The notes: generated by a model not told the origin, from the letters alone. DNA of 64,000 nt from Sycobia sp. Sy_11 (GCA_018907035.1 JACCIC010000029.1:1444501-1508500); one strand, 5' to 3'. Counted from the stretch's first letter, positions 46,430 through 58,935 are shown. Translations and numbers: made by a program.

Positions 46430-48240
46430 TACAAACCGATCCGGAGAAAGTAGCTGCCGTACTTAATTTAGCGCCACCAAGAAATATGACAGAAATTCAA
46501 CGATTTATGGACCTGATATCATGGTATAGAAGATTCCTGAAAGATATCTCAAATGTTGCCGCACCATTACACCGTTTAATTAGGAAAAAAGCTAAGTGGA
46601 ATTGGGGAGAAGCAGAGCAAGATGCTTTTGACAAAATGAAGCAGCTTCTCACAAATGTACCCATCCTTTCTTGTCTAGACTGGAGCCGACCGTTTATACT
46701 ACAAATAAATGCCAGTAATCAAGGATTCGCTTACACAAGCATATGAGAGCACCGAAAAAGTCATCGCAATTGCTAGCCGAACGCTCACCCCAGCCAAAAT
46801 GAATTATTCTGCCGCTGAACTAGAATGTCTAGCAATTAAATGGGGTGTGTGGAAATTTCGTGATTATCTTGAAGGATATCACTTCATTGTATTAACAGAC
46901 TACCGTTGAAATGGCTCAATAATATTGAAAATCCTTCTGGTCGTTTAGCCCGCAGGAAAAGATAATTTACTAGCCAATACACTATCTCGACAGCCATTAG
47001 CAGTCGAAGGCATCGAAATTAAAGTAGAAGACTGGTATGATAAATCATACAAAAATGTGGAGAGCGATCCCGAAAGCTATCCAGATCTTTGTATTAAAAA
47101 TGGACGACTGTACAAACACACTTTACATACCTTAGATTTCAACGATACGAGTGAAAATCTACAGTGGAAAATTTGTGTGCCTAGAGCTGAACAAAAGAGA
47201 GTTTCAAATGAAGTACACAATGATCCAACTGCCGAATATTTGGAAATTACGAAAACACTAATAAAAATATCTAAAAGTTATTACTGGCCTGGAATGCTCT
47301 CTATGACGGCTAAATAACGTCAAAAGTTTAAATCGCAACAACAAACACCAGCCGGTAAACTATATGCAACTCTAGTCAAACAGCCTTGGAATATTGTGGC
47401 TCTAGATCTCATCGGACCACTTCCGAGTTCAACAGAATTAAATGTATGGCTATTAGTAATGCAAGACAAATTTACCAAATGGATTAAATTAAAACCGCTC
47501 ATAAAAGCAACAGCTGAGGCAATAATGTACGCCGTAAAACAACAGATCACACTACGTTTTGGCTGCCCGAAAATAATTATTTCCGATAAAGGGAGACAAT
47601 TTATCCCCAAAGAATTTACAAATATGCTGCAAAAAACCGGAATACAGCATAGGAGAGCACCACCGTACACACCACAGTGTAATCCAGTAGAAAGAGCAAA
47701 TAAAGTAATGAAAACTATGATTTCCCAGGATATAGAAAAATATCATATGACTTGGGATATTCACGTACATGAGCAACAATTTGCTTATAATACCGCGTCA
47801 TCCGAAACAACAGGTTTTACACCTGCTTACTTGGATTTTGAGCGTGAGTTAAGAGACCCCGGATCCCTTTTTCAATTATACGGACAAAGTAATAATGTTA
47901 CCGCAGAAAATCCTATAAACAGATTATAAGAAACGATCAAACTGGTTCACAGCAATTGGCAAAAGGCTTTTAAAACAAAAACGATATTACAACCTGAAAC
48001 TCCGAAAATGAAACCTCGAAATCGGAGATCTAATATATAAATGATCTTACGAACTGTCTAATAAAATTGGAGCGTTTAATGCATAACTAGCTCGAAAATC
48101 CATGGGTCCCTTTATTATCTGCAAAAGATCCCTGCCATGGTTGATCTGAAAGATAATAAAGGCAAGATCATTAAACACATACATATAGAAGACCTACGGG
48201 AACATTATAATAATCCAGATAACATACCTCTATGAAATTA
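46430..48240 (+). pseudogene. Second gypsy pol fragment: RT end, RNase H, integrase
   Basis: Starts inside RT (KTGLQTDPEKVAAVLNLAPPRN, FMDLISWYRRFLKDIS, PLHRLIRKKAKWNW), then RNase H (FILQINASNQGFA, with N replacing the catalytic D). After several frame changes the zinc-finger region is at 47200-47310. Integrase (47396-47929) is open for 178 codons: VALDLIGPLP, IIISDKGRQFIPKEF and YTPQCNPVERANKVMKTM show the full DDE triad. 47990-48240 holds a chromodomain-position tail in several frames. Closely related to 28880-29920, and a different family from the gypsy at 41320-46256. Confidence 0.85.
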
Positions 48241-50142
48241 ATATATAAGGGCCGCCCAGAGGCCCAAGAGCTCAGTTATAATGCAGCACCCGGACGAGTA
48301 GAAGCTCTGCCAGCGTTTTCTGGAAGTTAGTGTCCCAAACAGGTTTATGGACTCCAATTCCATGCCGTGGTTAACACTGGGACTCTAATGACCACAGCGT
48401 GAGCGTAGATAGGCAGAATCCTGGAAAGAAGAGGCGCTCGGCGTATATATGGGGAAGAGGTTCTCCATCTTAAACGGGATCCATTATATACCGCCGATCC
48501 TGTGAGCATCATATCCGCGTATACTCTCGAAGTCAAATATAACTGTAAAGAGAAAACGCGAGTAGGTAATTTTTCAATAGTACCTGGACAACTCATAGAC
48601 ATTATATTCAGCATGGCCGAAATAACGAAAATTGGCCACAGAATTCTCTTCAATGTAAGAAGTTCAGCGGCACAGGAACCACGGCGAGGGAATAAACGGC
48701 TACGATGACGCACAGAAAGCAGTCATCGCCAGGCTAGAAGACAAGGAATTTACAGCATCACCAAGTCGGAAGATATGAGCGACTATAACTGTAAGAAAAA
48801 TAAAATCGTAAATAAAACTAATGGAAATTGTAGAGAGGAATAGGAAAAGAAAAAAGTGAGAAAAGAAAAGACATGAAAAGGTTAAAAATCTTTCTTTTTT
48901 ATTTTTTTTTGTTTGCTTTTTTTTATTATTATTATTGTCTATTATTTATATTATAAATATATTTAATGTGTATTATTATTATTTGTTATATTGTATTGTG
49001 TTTATTTATTATGTATTATTATTATTTTTATTGTGTATTATTTTTTTTATTCTATCATACTATACAATAAATGAAATTAATAATATACTAATAACTATAA
49101 ATTCAAATGTATAATCATAAATGTATAATCAAAATATTCCGTAAAGAGTTAACTCGGGCGCAGCGCGACCTGCTCGTCACCGAGCAGGAACTTAATAACA
49201 TGTTGCGCATACCTGTACGTCGTATACTGAGGCGGACATAACTCCAGACAGCGACGAGCAGCCCGTGCTGCCCACCGATGCTTGAATAACGGGTCCACCT
49301 CAACCAGCACCGCCATTATGACCACCAACCGGCGACGAAAGCCGCTTGGGGATGCCGTCGGTTTCTGTCCCAGAATACAGGCCGCACAGCTTGACCCAGG
49401 ACGGATGACTCGCGCCCATGGCGAGCATTTATTTATGATAACGAGGCAACTTTGTTTTTCCATCTGGGGGCCATGCGGCATCGCCAATGGATTGGGAACC
49501 GGCGGTTCCACATGCGGATTAATTAATTAATTAATTAAATCATTAATTAATCCGCACACTGGACATGTTCGGTGCATAACATGTCCAGAGAAAAAACAGT
49601 GTATGAATCTGCACTTTCTTTTTTATATACACATATTTCTATTTAGACACTATATACACTCTATTTTTATACACACATGCTCCGCGCTCCCGAAAAAAGA
49701 GGGAGATGCGATGGCCAAAAACATGGCCACGCAAATTCATCGCGACTACACTACACAAATATACCGCGCACTTACGAAAGAAATTAAATAATAATAATTT
49801 ATTTCTTTCCGTAGTATAAACTAGCGATATGATCAAAATTATAAGTTAAATCAATCTTAAATGTAAAGTCAAACTATTAGAAAACACGAAAATGTAACAA
49901 AACTCAAATTAATTAATATATTATAACGCGATAAACATACCGAAAGCGGGCAAAGGTCGCGACGCATACTGTAGAAGGTAGTCGATACGACCACCGAAAA
50001 CCAAAGCGTAAATAGAGAACGCAATACATAGTCTCTCTACCACTAAGCTTAAATCTGAAAATTACGTTAGAGGGGATACACTGTGCGCGGCGAGAGAGAG
50101 AGAGCTGCGTCAAATGTATTCGGCCGGCGACCGCTATCCCCC
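48241..50142. other. Unassigned, partly ATT-rich
   Basis: 48240-48780 has short ORFs without motifs. 48880-49080 is (ATT)-rich. 49149-49511 (-) is a 120-codon open frame in a GC-richer patch, unrecognised. A palindrome GCGGATTAATTAAT...ATTAATTAATCCGC lies at about 49515-49556, followed by a hairpin GGACATGTTCGGTGCATAACATGTCC. Another hairpin (CTTTCTT/AAGAAAG type) is at 49774-49814. Confidence 0.4.
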
Positions 50143-50763
50143 TGTAATATATGCTGCACGCACACTACCGTACTCTCTCGTCAAACGAGATAATACCGGA
50201 TAATTTTCTTATAAAAGGGCCTGCAAAAGGCAAAATCAGGGAGTTCGTTCAGTGAACCGACTGACCCGAAGTCGTGTCACTTCAACTCCTCCCGGAGCTA
50301 ACTCTTGTTCAGAGCTCGATCAATCCTGACCAAATTTATCACTACCGAAATTAGTAACTTGATCTCTGTTGCGAGGCGCTCCTGAAAAGACCAGCGGAGA
50401 TAATCTCACCTTTTTTTTTATCTAGCATAGAATCTACCTAATACAGTTAAATTCCCCGCATGGAAAATAGCACCGGGTATCCGTGCAGAAACTAGCACCG
50501 GATTAATTAAATTCTACAGAAACTAGCGTGTGGTTAAATAAATTGTATTATTACGAGATTATAAATCTAGTTTATTAAGTTTTATACAAGATTGTTAAGT
50601 AATTATTTTGTTTTATTTTTTTTGTTACAGAATCGTGATAGTTTGGATTATTTTTCATTGAATAAATTTATTTTTATATTTTTCTAAACAAAATATACTG
50701 TGTTATAAAATTACCCTGGAAAAATACTGCATAAGCTATCCCGAGGGGGATAGGAACATTACA
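50143..50763 (+). mobile_element. Candidate LTR (621 bp)
   Basis: TGTAATATATGCTG at the left and GGAACATTACA at the right give matched TGTAAT/ATTACA ends. A TATA-like TTATAAAAGGGCC (50209-50221) lies about 30 bp upstream of GTTCGTTCAGTG, a plausible initiator, and AATAAA stands at 50661. No target duplication, partner LTR or adjoining coding region was confirmed. Confidence 0.45.
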
Positions 50764-52949
50764 AAGGTATACTATTAATTCGTAAGCCTAATAACAGCAT
50801 GCTTCGTAGAGCTATTGTATGTAGTCATCAAATGAACTTGGAACCTAAAGATTCACTTGGTAAACTCTCGGGCTTTCAACAGCAAGTTTCGATGACAGGT
50901 GTTACGGACAATTCTAATTTACCAGTAACTATTTTAAATATAATTTCCTTGAGAATAGAGTACAGTATTACAACCGATAGCTGCAGACTGTTTATGAATT
51001 TTTCCTCGCTATGTCCCGGGATATAAGATCATTAAAGGACCTTCCTATGTCATTTACCTTCCAGTCACTGTCAAGTGCATAGATCATATAGAAGTACGCA
51101 TCGTCGATCACAACGTGGATCTTCTGAATTTCCGAGGAGAATTTATAACAATCAGATTACATGTTAAACAAACAGCTTAATTAAAGCTAACTTAGAGAGC
51201 GATGAGAATTATTCAAAACGATATTATTATTTACATAGATAGTCACGTCAGAAAATACCAGTTTTTTCCGATTCTCAAACAGGTCAGTCGCCTGCGCAAA
51301 GAAAAAAAAGAAAGTGTCATCATCGTTCTTGTCAGAAGACAGCCCTGAATCACATAAGTCAGCAGTCAAAGAACTTGCACCTCAAAACATTCAATTCCTA
51401 AAAAGTATAGGTCTAACGTTATCGTTCCTGGTGAAAAATAAATTGTATTATCTTTAACTGTTACAAAGAAATGAGGTATGTTCTAAGTATCGAATCTACT
51501 GTTGCAGTTGATCATTCAATTGTGCATTACATGGTTCACGATCATTAGCCGTATACCTAATTTTAGTAACAGCGATAAAATCCGTATATCTATTCAACAT
51601 AATTACTTGTGTCTTTTATCTGCACATAGTTTGTTTATGCGGTAAACTTACAAAAAATGACCATGAAACTTTACAAAATTGTAAATCTATAAACAAAGCA
51701 ATACGCAAAGTAAAATACTTAGTGTACACGTCCGTTTAGTAAATACTTAATGTATGATATTTCTTTGAATGTCACACTTGATTAACTTAAGAAACAATTT
51801 TTACACTCGTGAATAATTTATGTTTATATTCATATAATTATATAATATAATTATTATATAATATAATTATATAATAATATTAATATATTAATATAAATCA
51901 CGTTTCATTCTCTAAGAGAAAAAAAGAATATTCGAAACTTATGCTGAAAGGAACTTTTCTTATCCAAAATTCATATCTAACTCAATTATAGTGAAAAATA
52001 AGGCTGTTAATTTGTTATGTTGTTAATTTACCTTTTATAAATTTATTACAAGCGTAATTATTACAATGTTTTTACTAATAAAAAATTAATGACAAATACC
52101 TTTCGGACATGTTTCTGGTACAGCAGCTATCCCATATGGCTTTCCGTTACCTCGAGGTGGTCTTTAGGGGAACTTCAATTTTACCACTTGAAAATGAAAT
52201 GTATTTTATATTGTTATTTTTTCGATCATTATATTAATTTTGTATTGATGAACTAATTGAAGATATTATGATACATTTCTCTTTGCAACGAATTATAGTC
52301 TAATAAAATAATATATATGAATATTACGTTTATCTTAATAAATACTTTTATATAAAGAAGCAAACTCTAATTTTTATATAATCTATTTTGGTAATAAATT
52401 CAGAAAAAATATAGGCAAACTTACGTTTTCCAATCTGTTCAATAATAGTGATTGTGTGATATCGTTAGTCCAAGTGGATAATTCAAGCTTCTGATTACAA
52501 CATGGAAAGATTTATTATCTATACTTCCATAATCTAAATGGTTACAGTTGTATTAATAATGACATGAATTTTGAAAAATGTTACATATTTTTAAAAAAAA
52601 TAGTCATTCAATGAAATGCATTTTATCGGCTATCAAATACTTATATTTCATAAAATATTTCAAAAAATTAAGTAAATTAAATACAATATAATTTTGGAAG
52701 TATGTATTATGATAAAAGAAAATAGTTTTTCTAATTACTCTAGTGCTATATTTGGAGAGTGAAATGTAATATTTAATTCTTTATGTTGGGATGAATTAGA
52801 TGAAATGTGAAATTGTGCATATTTGTGAGTTATAACAATGACTAAAATCTTTTTATAATAAAAAATCTACTTATAATAAATTAATGGAAATATTTGAACT
52901 TCGATATCATATTCATGGAATTATATTTAATCTAACAATTTATATTATT
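50764..52949. other. AT-rich spacer
   Basis: ORFs of up to 75 codons (50799-51026) have no recognised motif; 51830-51900 is a (TATAAT)-rich tract. Nothing else seen. Confidence 0.45.
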
Positions 52950-53310
52950 TGGTGTACACATAAGTTTCCGCCGTTTTTTTATAAAGCAATAAGAATTTAT
53001 TGTAGAAAAAGGTACAAATAATGTCATTTAAAATATTGTCCATTACTTTCTACTACTTTTGACCATCTTTCGGGTAGCACGTGGATACCCCGTCTAAAAA
53101 ATTGCTCGTCTTTTGAGGCGATCCACGAATATGAATACGGCGGGTGGGGTAGGACGTCCCAATTCAGTGCTTCTAATGTTTCCTTTACGATTTTTGCAAC
53201 ATGTGGCCAAGCTTTGTCATGCTGAAAAATGACTTTATCGTGTCTTTTGGCATATTGTGGACGTTCAATCTTCAATGATCGGCTCAATTACACCAGCTGT
53301 TGTTCGTAAC
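52950..53310 (-). pseudogene. Mariner transposase relic, 3' part
   Basis: Minus frame SLKIERPQYAKRHDKVIFQHDKAWPHVAKIVKETLEALNWDVLPHPPYS then jumps to ERWSKVVESNGQYFK. The stretch with the third catalytic aspartate (PSDYHLF) is deleted. The left end GGTGTACACATAAGTTTCC (52951 on) is probably its terminal repeat. Confidence 0.8.
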
Positions 53311-53789
53311 GACCCCCGGTGACAGTTTAATTGTGCAGGAAGAATCTTTGGTTTCCTTACCACCTCGGCTTGTAACAATTCGATGTCGCGTCTGCGAACG
53401 CTTCTGGAAAGCGGGAGGAAAAGATTTTATGCGAATCTGTCTATAAATCGACAATTTCTAAAAAAGAAGCAAAAGTAACAGCTACTATGCTTTAAGAGGA
53501 TATGAGCGAACACATGAGTTCTAATTCTAAATTGGCAGATGTGCTTAATTATGTAGCTCTAATGGAGTCGGATAGATTGTCATTTTCGGTAAACTACAGA
53601 CCTCTCAGAGGACCGAAAGCAGCAGAAGAACGAAGATGGCCCGCGAAATGAAACCGGCAGATTTGAAAGTGTATTTAGGCATCATTCAATAAGAAATGTA
53701 CCAGTAATACCATTCTGGTACATACTAAGGCTCAGATGAGCCGTCTTTTTTGAAGAAGCGTAGTGAACTGGTTACCCAGTTAGTAGTGA
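53311..53789. other. Unassigned
   Basis: No clear motif on either strand. Confidence 0.35.
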
Positions 53790-54340
53790 ACTGGGTTACC
53801 CAGTTAAGAGACACATAGTTAAGAAAACATATGCAGGCAGACAAGTAAAGGAATGATAGAAGGCGAGAAGTAGAGAGAAAGTTACACATATACAGATAAA
53901 TATAGAAAGAGAGAAATGGAGAGAAATAAAAGTAAAAATCTCCATGCCGAGAAAGAGAAAAATACACATATAGAAAGAGAGATAAAGAAAGGTATATGCA
54001 GAGAAGGAGAGGAAAAGAGAGAGGGAGAAATAGAGAGAGATACGTAGGCAGATAAATATAGGAAGATAGAAGAAGAGAGATAAAAGTAAAAGCATGCATC
54101 CAGAGAAATGCATCCAGAGAAAATTATACACATATAGAGAAAGATAGAAATGAAGACTTACACACTAAGGAATAAAGCCAGATAGAGAGAAAGATACATA
54201 GAGATAAATGAATGCGGACAGTCAAATGCATACAGAAGAAGATAGACAGAGAGAGAAAGAGGGAGATAAGTAAACAAGCAGCGAGAGAGTGGCCAGGAGA
54301 GAGACACAACATAACCTCGAAACGGGGAAGTGATGTTATA
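53790..54340. repeat. Purine-rich low-complexity tract
   Basis: About 550 bp of degenerate GAGA/AGATAAATA units on the plus strand. Minus-strand hydrophobic Leu/Ser-rich ORFs here (up to 124 codons) are products of the CT-rich complement. Confidence 0.9.
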
Positions 54341-54776
54341 AAATTTGGAAAGCACACATGAGAAGAAAATTAGGCTAAATAAACTAAAGAATAATGCATA
54401 CGTGGCGGAGATCCGAAAGCGATGCGGACGCCGCAAGTTGAAAATGGAAGATCGAAAACACGTGGACCCACTAGGTTATATGCGGCATACTGGACGCCGC
54501 ATGGGCTGCTGTCGCAACAAACACAAGGAAGCAGCACGCTGAGGAAAAATGCCGCAACGAAGATATGCACACCGAGATCAGCAACATCAGCTCAACAATA
54601 GAGGAAGGGTGCTTGGAGACGCTGAAAAACACAGAAGAATTAGTAAGAGCCGGAGAAATACGACGTGTGCCGTCCGCACAGCAAACGGCCGCACTGGAAG
54701 TAGTAGCCAGCAAGAAGACGAAAGCCGCCGCGGAGAAGAAGCGGTCGACAGCGCCACCGCACTGAACTACACGACT

Positions 54777-54829
<53 letters not shown>

Positions 54830-55724
54830 CCCGGATTATTTCAAACTTAGCGCGCGGCGCAAGTCATGAAACGGAATGTTGCCGACGGACTATGTCGGTC
54901 ATAAGTGTTATAATGATAAGAGCCCAGGATTGGTGAAAATCGGAGAAGAAGAATGATGATTGGTGCAAATTGGAAAAGAAGGATGATGATTGGCGCGTAG
55001 CGAAAAGAAGAGCGGTGATTGGAGAATCGAGGATGAAGATGAAGAAGACTTCAGAAGATTTGAAGCTACCGAATCGACCACGTCTCACGGCCATTCGTGC
55101 TAGAAAAATCTCGTTTTTTGTCGGATTGGAAGTGTAGGAAGGAAGTAGCGCGGAAGTTCGAAGTTGCGGTGTGTGCGGGGAAGTGTGATTCGAAAACCAA
55201 AGAAGGGCTGGACTGTCCGGCGTGAGTTTTATGTACGCACCCAGGACACTATCATTTCTTGTTCGTGCTCTTTACCTTTCTCTCTCTCTCTCTCTCTCTC
55301 TCTCAAGAGAGTTACCGCGGAAGAGTTGGAAGGCAGCAGCAGCGAACGCACGAGGGGGCGCCCTCGTATATATATAGCGGGTGAGTGGGCCTGCGCGCCC
55401 TTAAATTTAAATAATTATCTGTAATCTATGCGAGCGGGGGGTGGAACGAGACGCCGGAAAGTAGGTAGCGGCAGCCACCAAGGGGGAAGGCGAAGGGTTG
55501 TTCAGCGAGCGTTGCACAATATGGCGCGGAAGATGGCGGACGCAGCCACGTTTTGTGTATGACCGAGTGGCGCATCGGGAAGTAAATTTTGCGAGTAATA
55601 TTGTACATTCTTTTGTAATAAATTGACTATTTGGGATATCAGCGTAATTAATTTTCTTTTTCATTTTATCTATTATATGGAAAATAAATACACCTACAAT
55701 TTAATATACAATAAGAATAAAATA
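54341..55724. other. Unassigned, promoter-like features
   Basis: 54345-54765 has several short plus-strand ORFs (for example EEGCLETLKNTEELVRAGEIRR) with no known domain. 54779-54827 is (TA)n. 54928-55022 has four GATTGG boxes (inverted CCAAT) at 30-bp spacing. A CT repeat is at 55278-55304. AATAAATTGAC near 55617 could be a polyadenylation signal. It could be an unrecognised LTR or a host promoter; I cannot decide. Confidence 0.35.
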
Positions 55725-57008
55725 TCAGGTATGTGAATAAGTCTTTCCCGTTTTTTTCAAATTTTGAGCCTTTATTGTGAAAAAATGGTTACAAATGAAT
55801 TATTGAAAGTATTGGCCATCGCTAGCTACAACTTTTTCCCATCTTTCTGGCAACATACGAATCCCGTTGCGAAAAAATTCGATCGGTTTGGCCTCTATCC
55901 AGTCATCCACCCATTTTTTGGCTTCCTCGTAGGAATGGAAGTGCTGGTCAGCCAGGCCATGCATCATCGATCGGAATAGATGGTAATCAGACGGAGCAAC
56001 GTCTGGACTATACGGCGGGTGGGCTAGAACTTCCCATTTGAGCGTTTCTAAGTATGTTTTCACCGGCGGTGCAACATGTGGGCGAGCATTGTCATGTTGC
56101 AAAATAACTTTGTCGTGCCTATCGGAGTATTGTGGTCGTTTTTCTCGCAGTGCGCGGCTCAAACGCATCAATTGTCGTCGATAGACCTCGCCTGTGATCC
56201 TTTCATTCGGTTTCAGAAGCTCATAGTAAACCACACCTAGCTGGTCCCACCATATACAGAGCAAGAGCTTGGCGCCATGAATATTTGGCTTGGCCGTCGA
56301 TGATGACGCATGGCCGGGTAGTCCCCAGGATTTTCTTCGCTTCCGTTATCGTAACGTATCCACTTTTCATCACCAGTCACGATACTATGCAGAAAACCCT
56401 TTCTTTTATGTCGCTGAAGCAGCTGTTCGCAAGTGAAAAAACGCCGTTCGACGTCTCTCAGCTTCAGTTCGTACGGCACCCAATTTCCTTGCTTTTGGAT
56501 CATTCCCATGGCTTTCAAACGCTTGGAAATGGTTGTTCGGTCAACTCCCAATGCTTCAGCAAGTTCTTCTTGCGTTTGACAAGAATCTTCATCAAGCAAA
56601 GTCGCCAATTCTCGATCTTCAAAGATTTGCGGCCGCCCGGAACGCTCCTTGTCTTCCACGTCGAAATCACCGCTTTTGAAGCGTCGAAACCATCCGCGAA
56701 CACTTGAATCATCGACACAACCTTCTCCATAAGCCTCCTGAAGCAATCGATGCGTCTCGGCAGCAGATTTCTTCAAATTGAACCAATAAAGTGAAACTTC
56801 CCGCAAATGACGTCGACTCGGCTCAAATTTGGACATTTTCACGATATCAAAAATTTATGATGCGAAAAAATTTTAACTAATGTGTTAGTATGGAATTGTT
56901 GACATATGAATAAGCTTTGATTATGACATATGTAACCATTGAATACTCGCACAGTATTGGTGGCGCCATCTCTTACAAAAAACGGGAAAGACTTATTCAC
57001 ACTCCTAA
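55725..57008 (-). mobile_element. Full-length mariner inside the composite
   Basis: 1284 bp with both terminal repeats, about 99% like 24742-26028 by eye. A TA at 57009-57010 separates it from the copia gag, as at the first locus. Confidence 0.95.
55800..56836 (-). pseudogene. Mariner transposase with one frameshift
   Basis: Same protein as 24914-25951 except for few substitutions. One nucleotide is missing at about 56342-56345: RYDNPKRRKSW becomes RYDNGSEENPG, and the frame ends in the new phase. The remaining part reads MLCIWWDQLGVVYYELL to the end in another frame, with HDNARPHVAP and DVAPSDYHLF unchanged. It therefore encodes no full-length enzyme, though both terminal repeats are present. 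Confidence 0.95.
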
Positions 57009-58274
57009 TAATTTCCTAATTAACAATAGATTTCTCGCCACGTCCTTTGAATACAACGTTTCCGACATCCGTATTATTTTCTCACTCAGCGCGTGAGTTT
57101 CTACTGTACCCTCTGTATGAATATTCAAAAATTTATTTTTATTTTTGTAGCGTATTCGACAATCAATCCGTTTAATATTTTTAAAGATTAATTTTGAACC
57201 AGCAATATGCTCATTATAATAGTTATTCATAATGATAGTTCATTATGACTACTAAATTTGGTTAACTCACCACAACCTCTGCGGTTGTCTTCGTTACCGA
57301 CCTCATTTTGGAGTGGATTGCCTCTCTTGGCATCAAGGCGACCTTGATCCATCGGTCGTTTCTTGGGTTGATTCTGTTTATCTGGACAATCACGAGCTAT
57401 GTACTTACCAAGCTCATTGCAATTGTAGCATTGGATGAGTGTCAGGGTCGGATAATCTCTCATCACATGGCTGTTTCTGCCACCTGCTCGCCATTTGAAA
57501 ACACGGTCATCTGTTCCCCGAACAGAGTTGCCACCGCTCCTGCGATTGTAGTCAGATTGAATCCATGGCTTTCGTTGAGGGCCACCATCAGCAATCAGCT
57601 GATCTCCTCTTCTTTCCACTACTGGCTTCATGGCTTCCTTCTGCAAAATAAAACGTTTTAGTGCATCATACGTCATTTCTTTTCCTATTGACTTGAGGCT
57701 TAATACCTCGACCAACGTCACTTCAGGTACAGCATCAATAATTGCTTGTACAAAAATGTCTCTTTTCTTTTATCTGACAATTTGTCAGCATTAGGAAGAC
57801 TCTCATAAATTCAAATTTTATCCTCGAATTGATCCCAAAACTTAACTGCACGTTCTTTTACAGGATTAGACTTTAATGCATACAGCGCTCCTCGCGCTAA
57901 CATACGCTAACATAGTCTTAGTTTCTAATAAGAGATTTAGTCTTAGTTTTCCTGTCATCTAAAGAGAAAGGTACCTTTTCATTGATATCTTGCACGTCCT
58001 CGTGCTCGATCTATGAACTGTCAAGAACCTGCAATGGAAATAACCTATTAAAATTTCAGCGTTTTCATCATTCATCATTTCCTCAGTGAGTTTTGCCATT
58101 TGACCTCGAGATTCTTTATGTTTTCTATTACTTTGGAAATACTCTCAGGCAATGACTTCATCTCAAGTTGGGATATGTTACCCAACGACACGTTAGACTT
58201 ATTGTTCAGTTTAAAACCAACTGGCTGTACCTCAATTTCAGGTTCTACTGACTTCGTAACGTTAGCCTGATTTT
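57009..58274 (-). pseudogene. Captured copia gag segment
   Basis: Minus-strand copy of 23475-24741, including the 164-codon piece (57721-57227; one residue differs, KPV for KPA) with the altered knuckle CYNCNELGKYIARDC, and the GAG-pre-integrase start (57230-56997). It ends at 58274 in CAAAATCAGG, where it joins mariner sequence through a short A-run. Confidence 0.9.
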
Positions 58275-58419
58275 GAAAAAATTTTAACTAATGTGTTAGT
58301 ATGGAATTATTGACATATGAATAAGCTTTGATTATGACATATGTAACCATTGAATACTCGCACAGTATTGGTGGCGCCATCTCTTACAAAAAACGGGAAA
58401 GACTTATTCACACTCCTAA
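58275..58419 (-). mobile_element. Mariner left-end fragment (145 bp)
   Basis: Matches the 5' 145 bp of the mariner (24742-24887): terminal repeat, GTAAGAGATGGCGCCACC and AACTAATGTGTTAG (on one strand or the other). No coding sequence. Confidence 0.95.
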
Positions 58420-58935
58420 TATAATATGATATAAAATATATAATATATATATACCATAAAATATGAACTTTAAAGTAACATTATATAATATTACATGATA
58501 TAATATGATATAACATTACATAATATGAAATGGTGAAGAAAATTCTAATAATAATCAGCCCGAGTTCTCGCCCTGGAAGTGAGCAGAGTTAAGAATAAGT
58601 AAGTAAAAGTGTGTAACGAGCGGAAGTTCGCACCTCGTTACAAAATAAACTCATAATGGAAAATATCTTTATTTATACAAAAAACGCCTCTGAAGCATTT
58701 TAATCAATGATAAAAAAAAATTATTCGTTAGGAAATACGAATGTGAGTGTATTAATGCAGGTTCTGAACACATCATCAAGCATGCCCACAATGCCTAAAT
58801 TTATTAGAGCTTGGCATATGTTCACATGAACTAAACTTCACTAAGACTTCATTTAGATTTTAACATTTTAAAAATTATATTTCAAGTCCATGGAGGTAAT
58901 TATAAAATAATAAGGTCTGACTATCATTATCCGTA
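58420..58935. other. AT-rich spacer with a hairpin
   Basis: 58615-58645 forms TGTAACGAG...CTCGTTACA, a 9-bp stem. Nothing else. Confidence 0.5.

Larger units (their letters stand above)
55725..58419 (-). mobile_element. Composite mariner carrying copia gag (2695 bp)
   Basis: Outer ends are a mariner right end (TCAGGTATGTGAATAAG, 55725) and a mariner left end (TTAGGAGTGTGAATAAG reversed, 58419), flanked by TA at 55723-55724 and 58420-58421. Inside, on the minus strand: 145 bp of mariner left end (58419-58275), 1.27 kb of copia gag (58274-57009), then a full-length mariner (57008-55725). The copia part is nearly identical to 23475-24741, with the mariner at the same TA. The sequence left of 55725 is unrelated to copia. 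Confidence 0.8.

Noticed and set aside
53725..54436. Several hydrophobic minus-strand ORFs that look like membrane proteins
   Set aside because: They are translations of the CT-rich complement of a purine-rich low-complexity tract.
1..58419. LINE copies A/B and the two mariner-copia blocks are inverted to each other, suggesting one giant palindrome
   Set aside because: The sequences between the arms do not mirror each other and the arms have different ends; separate insertions explain it better.
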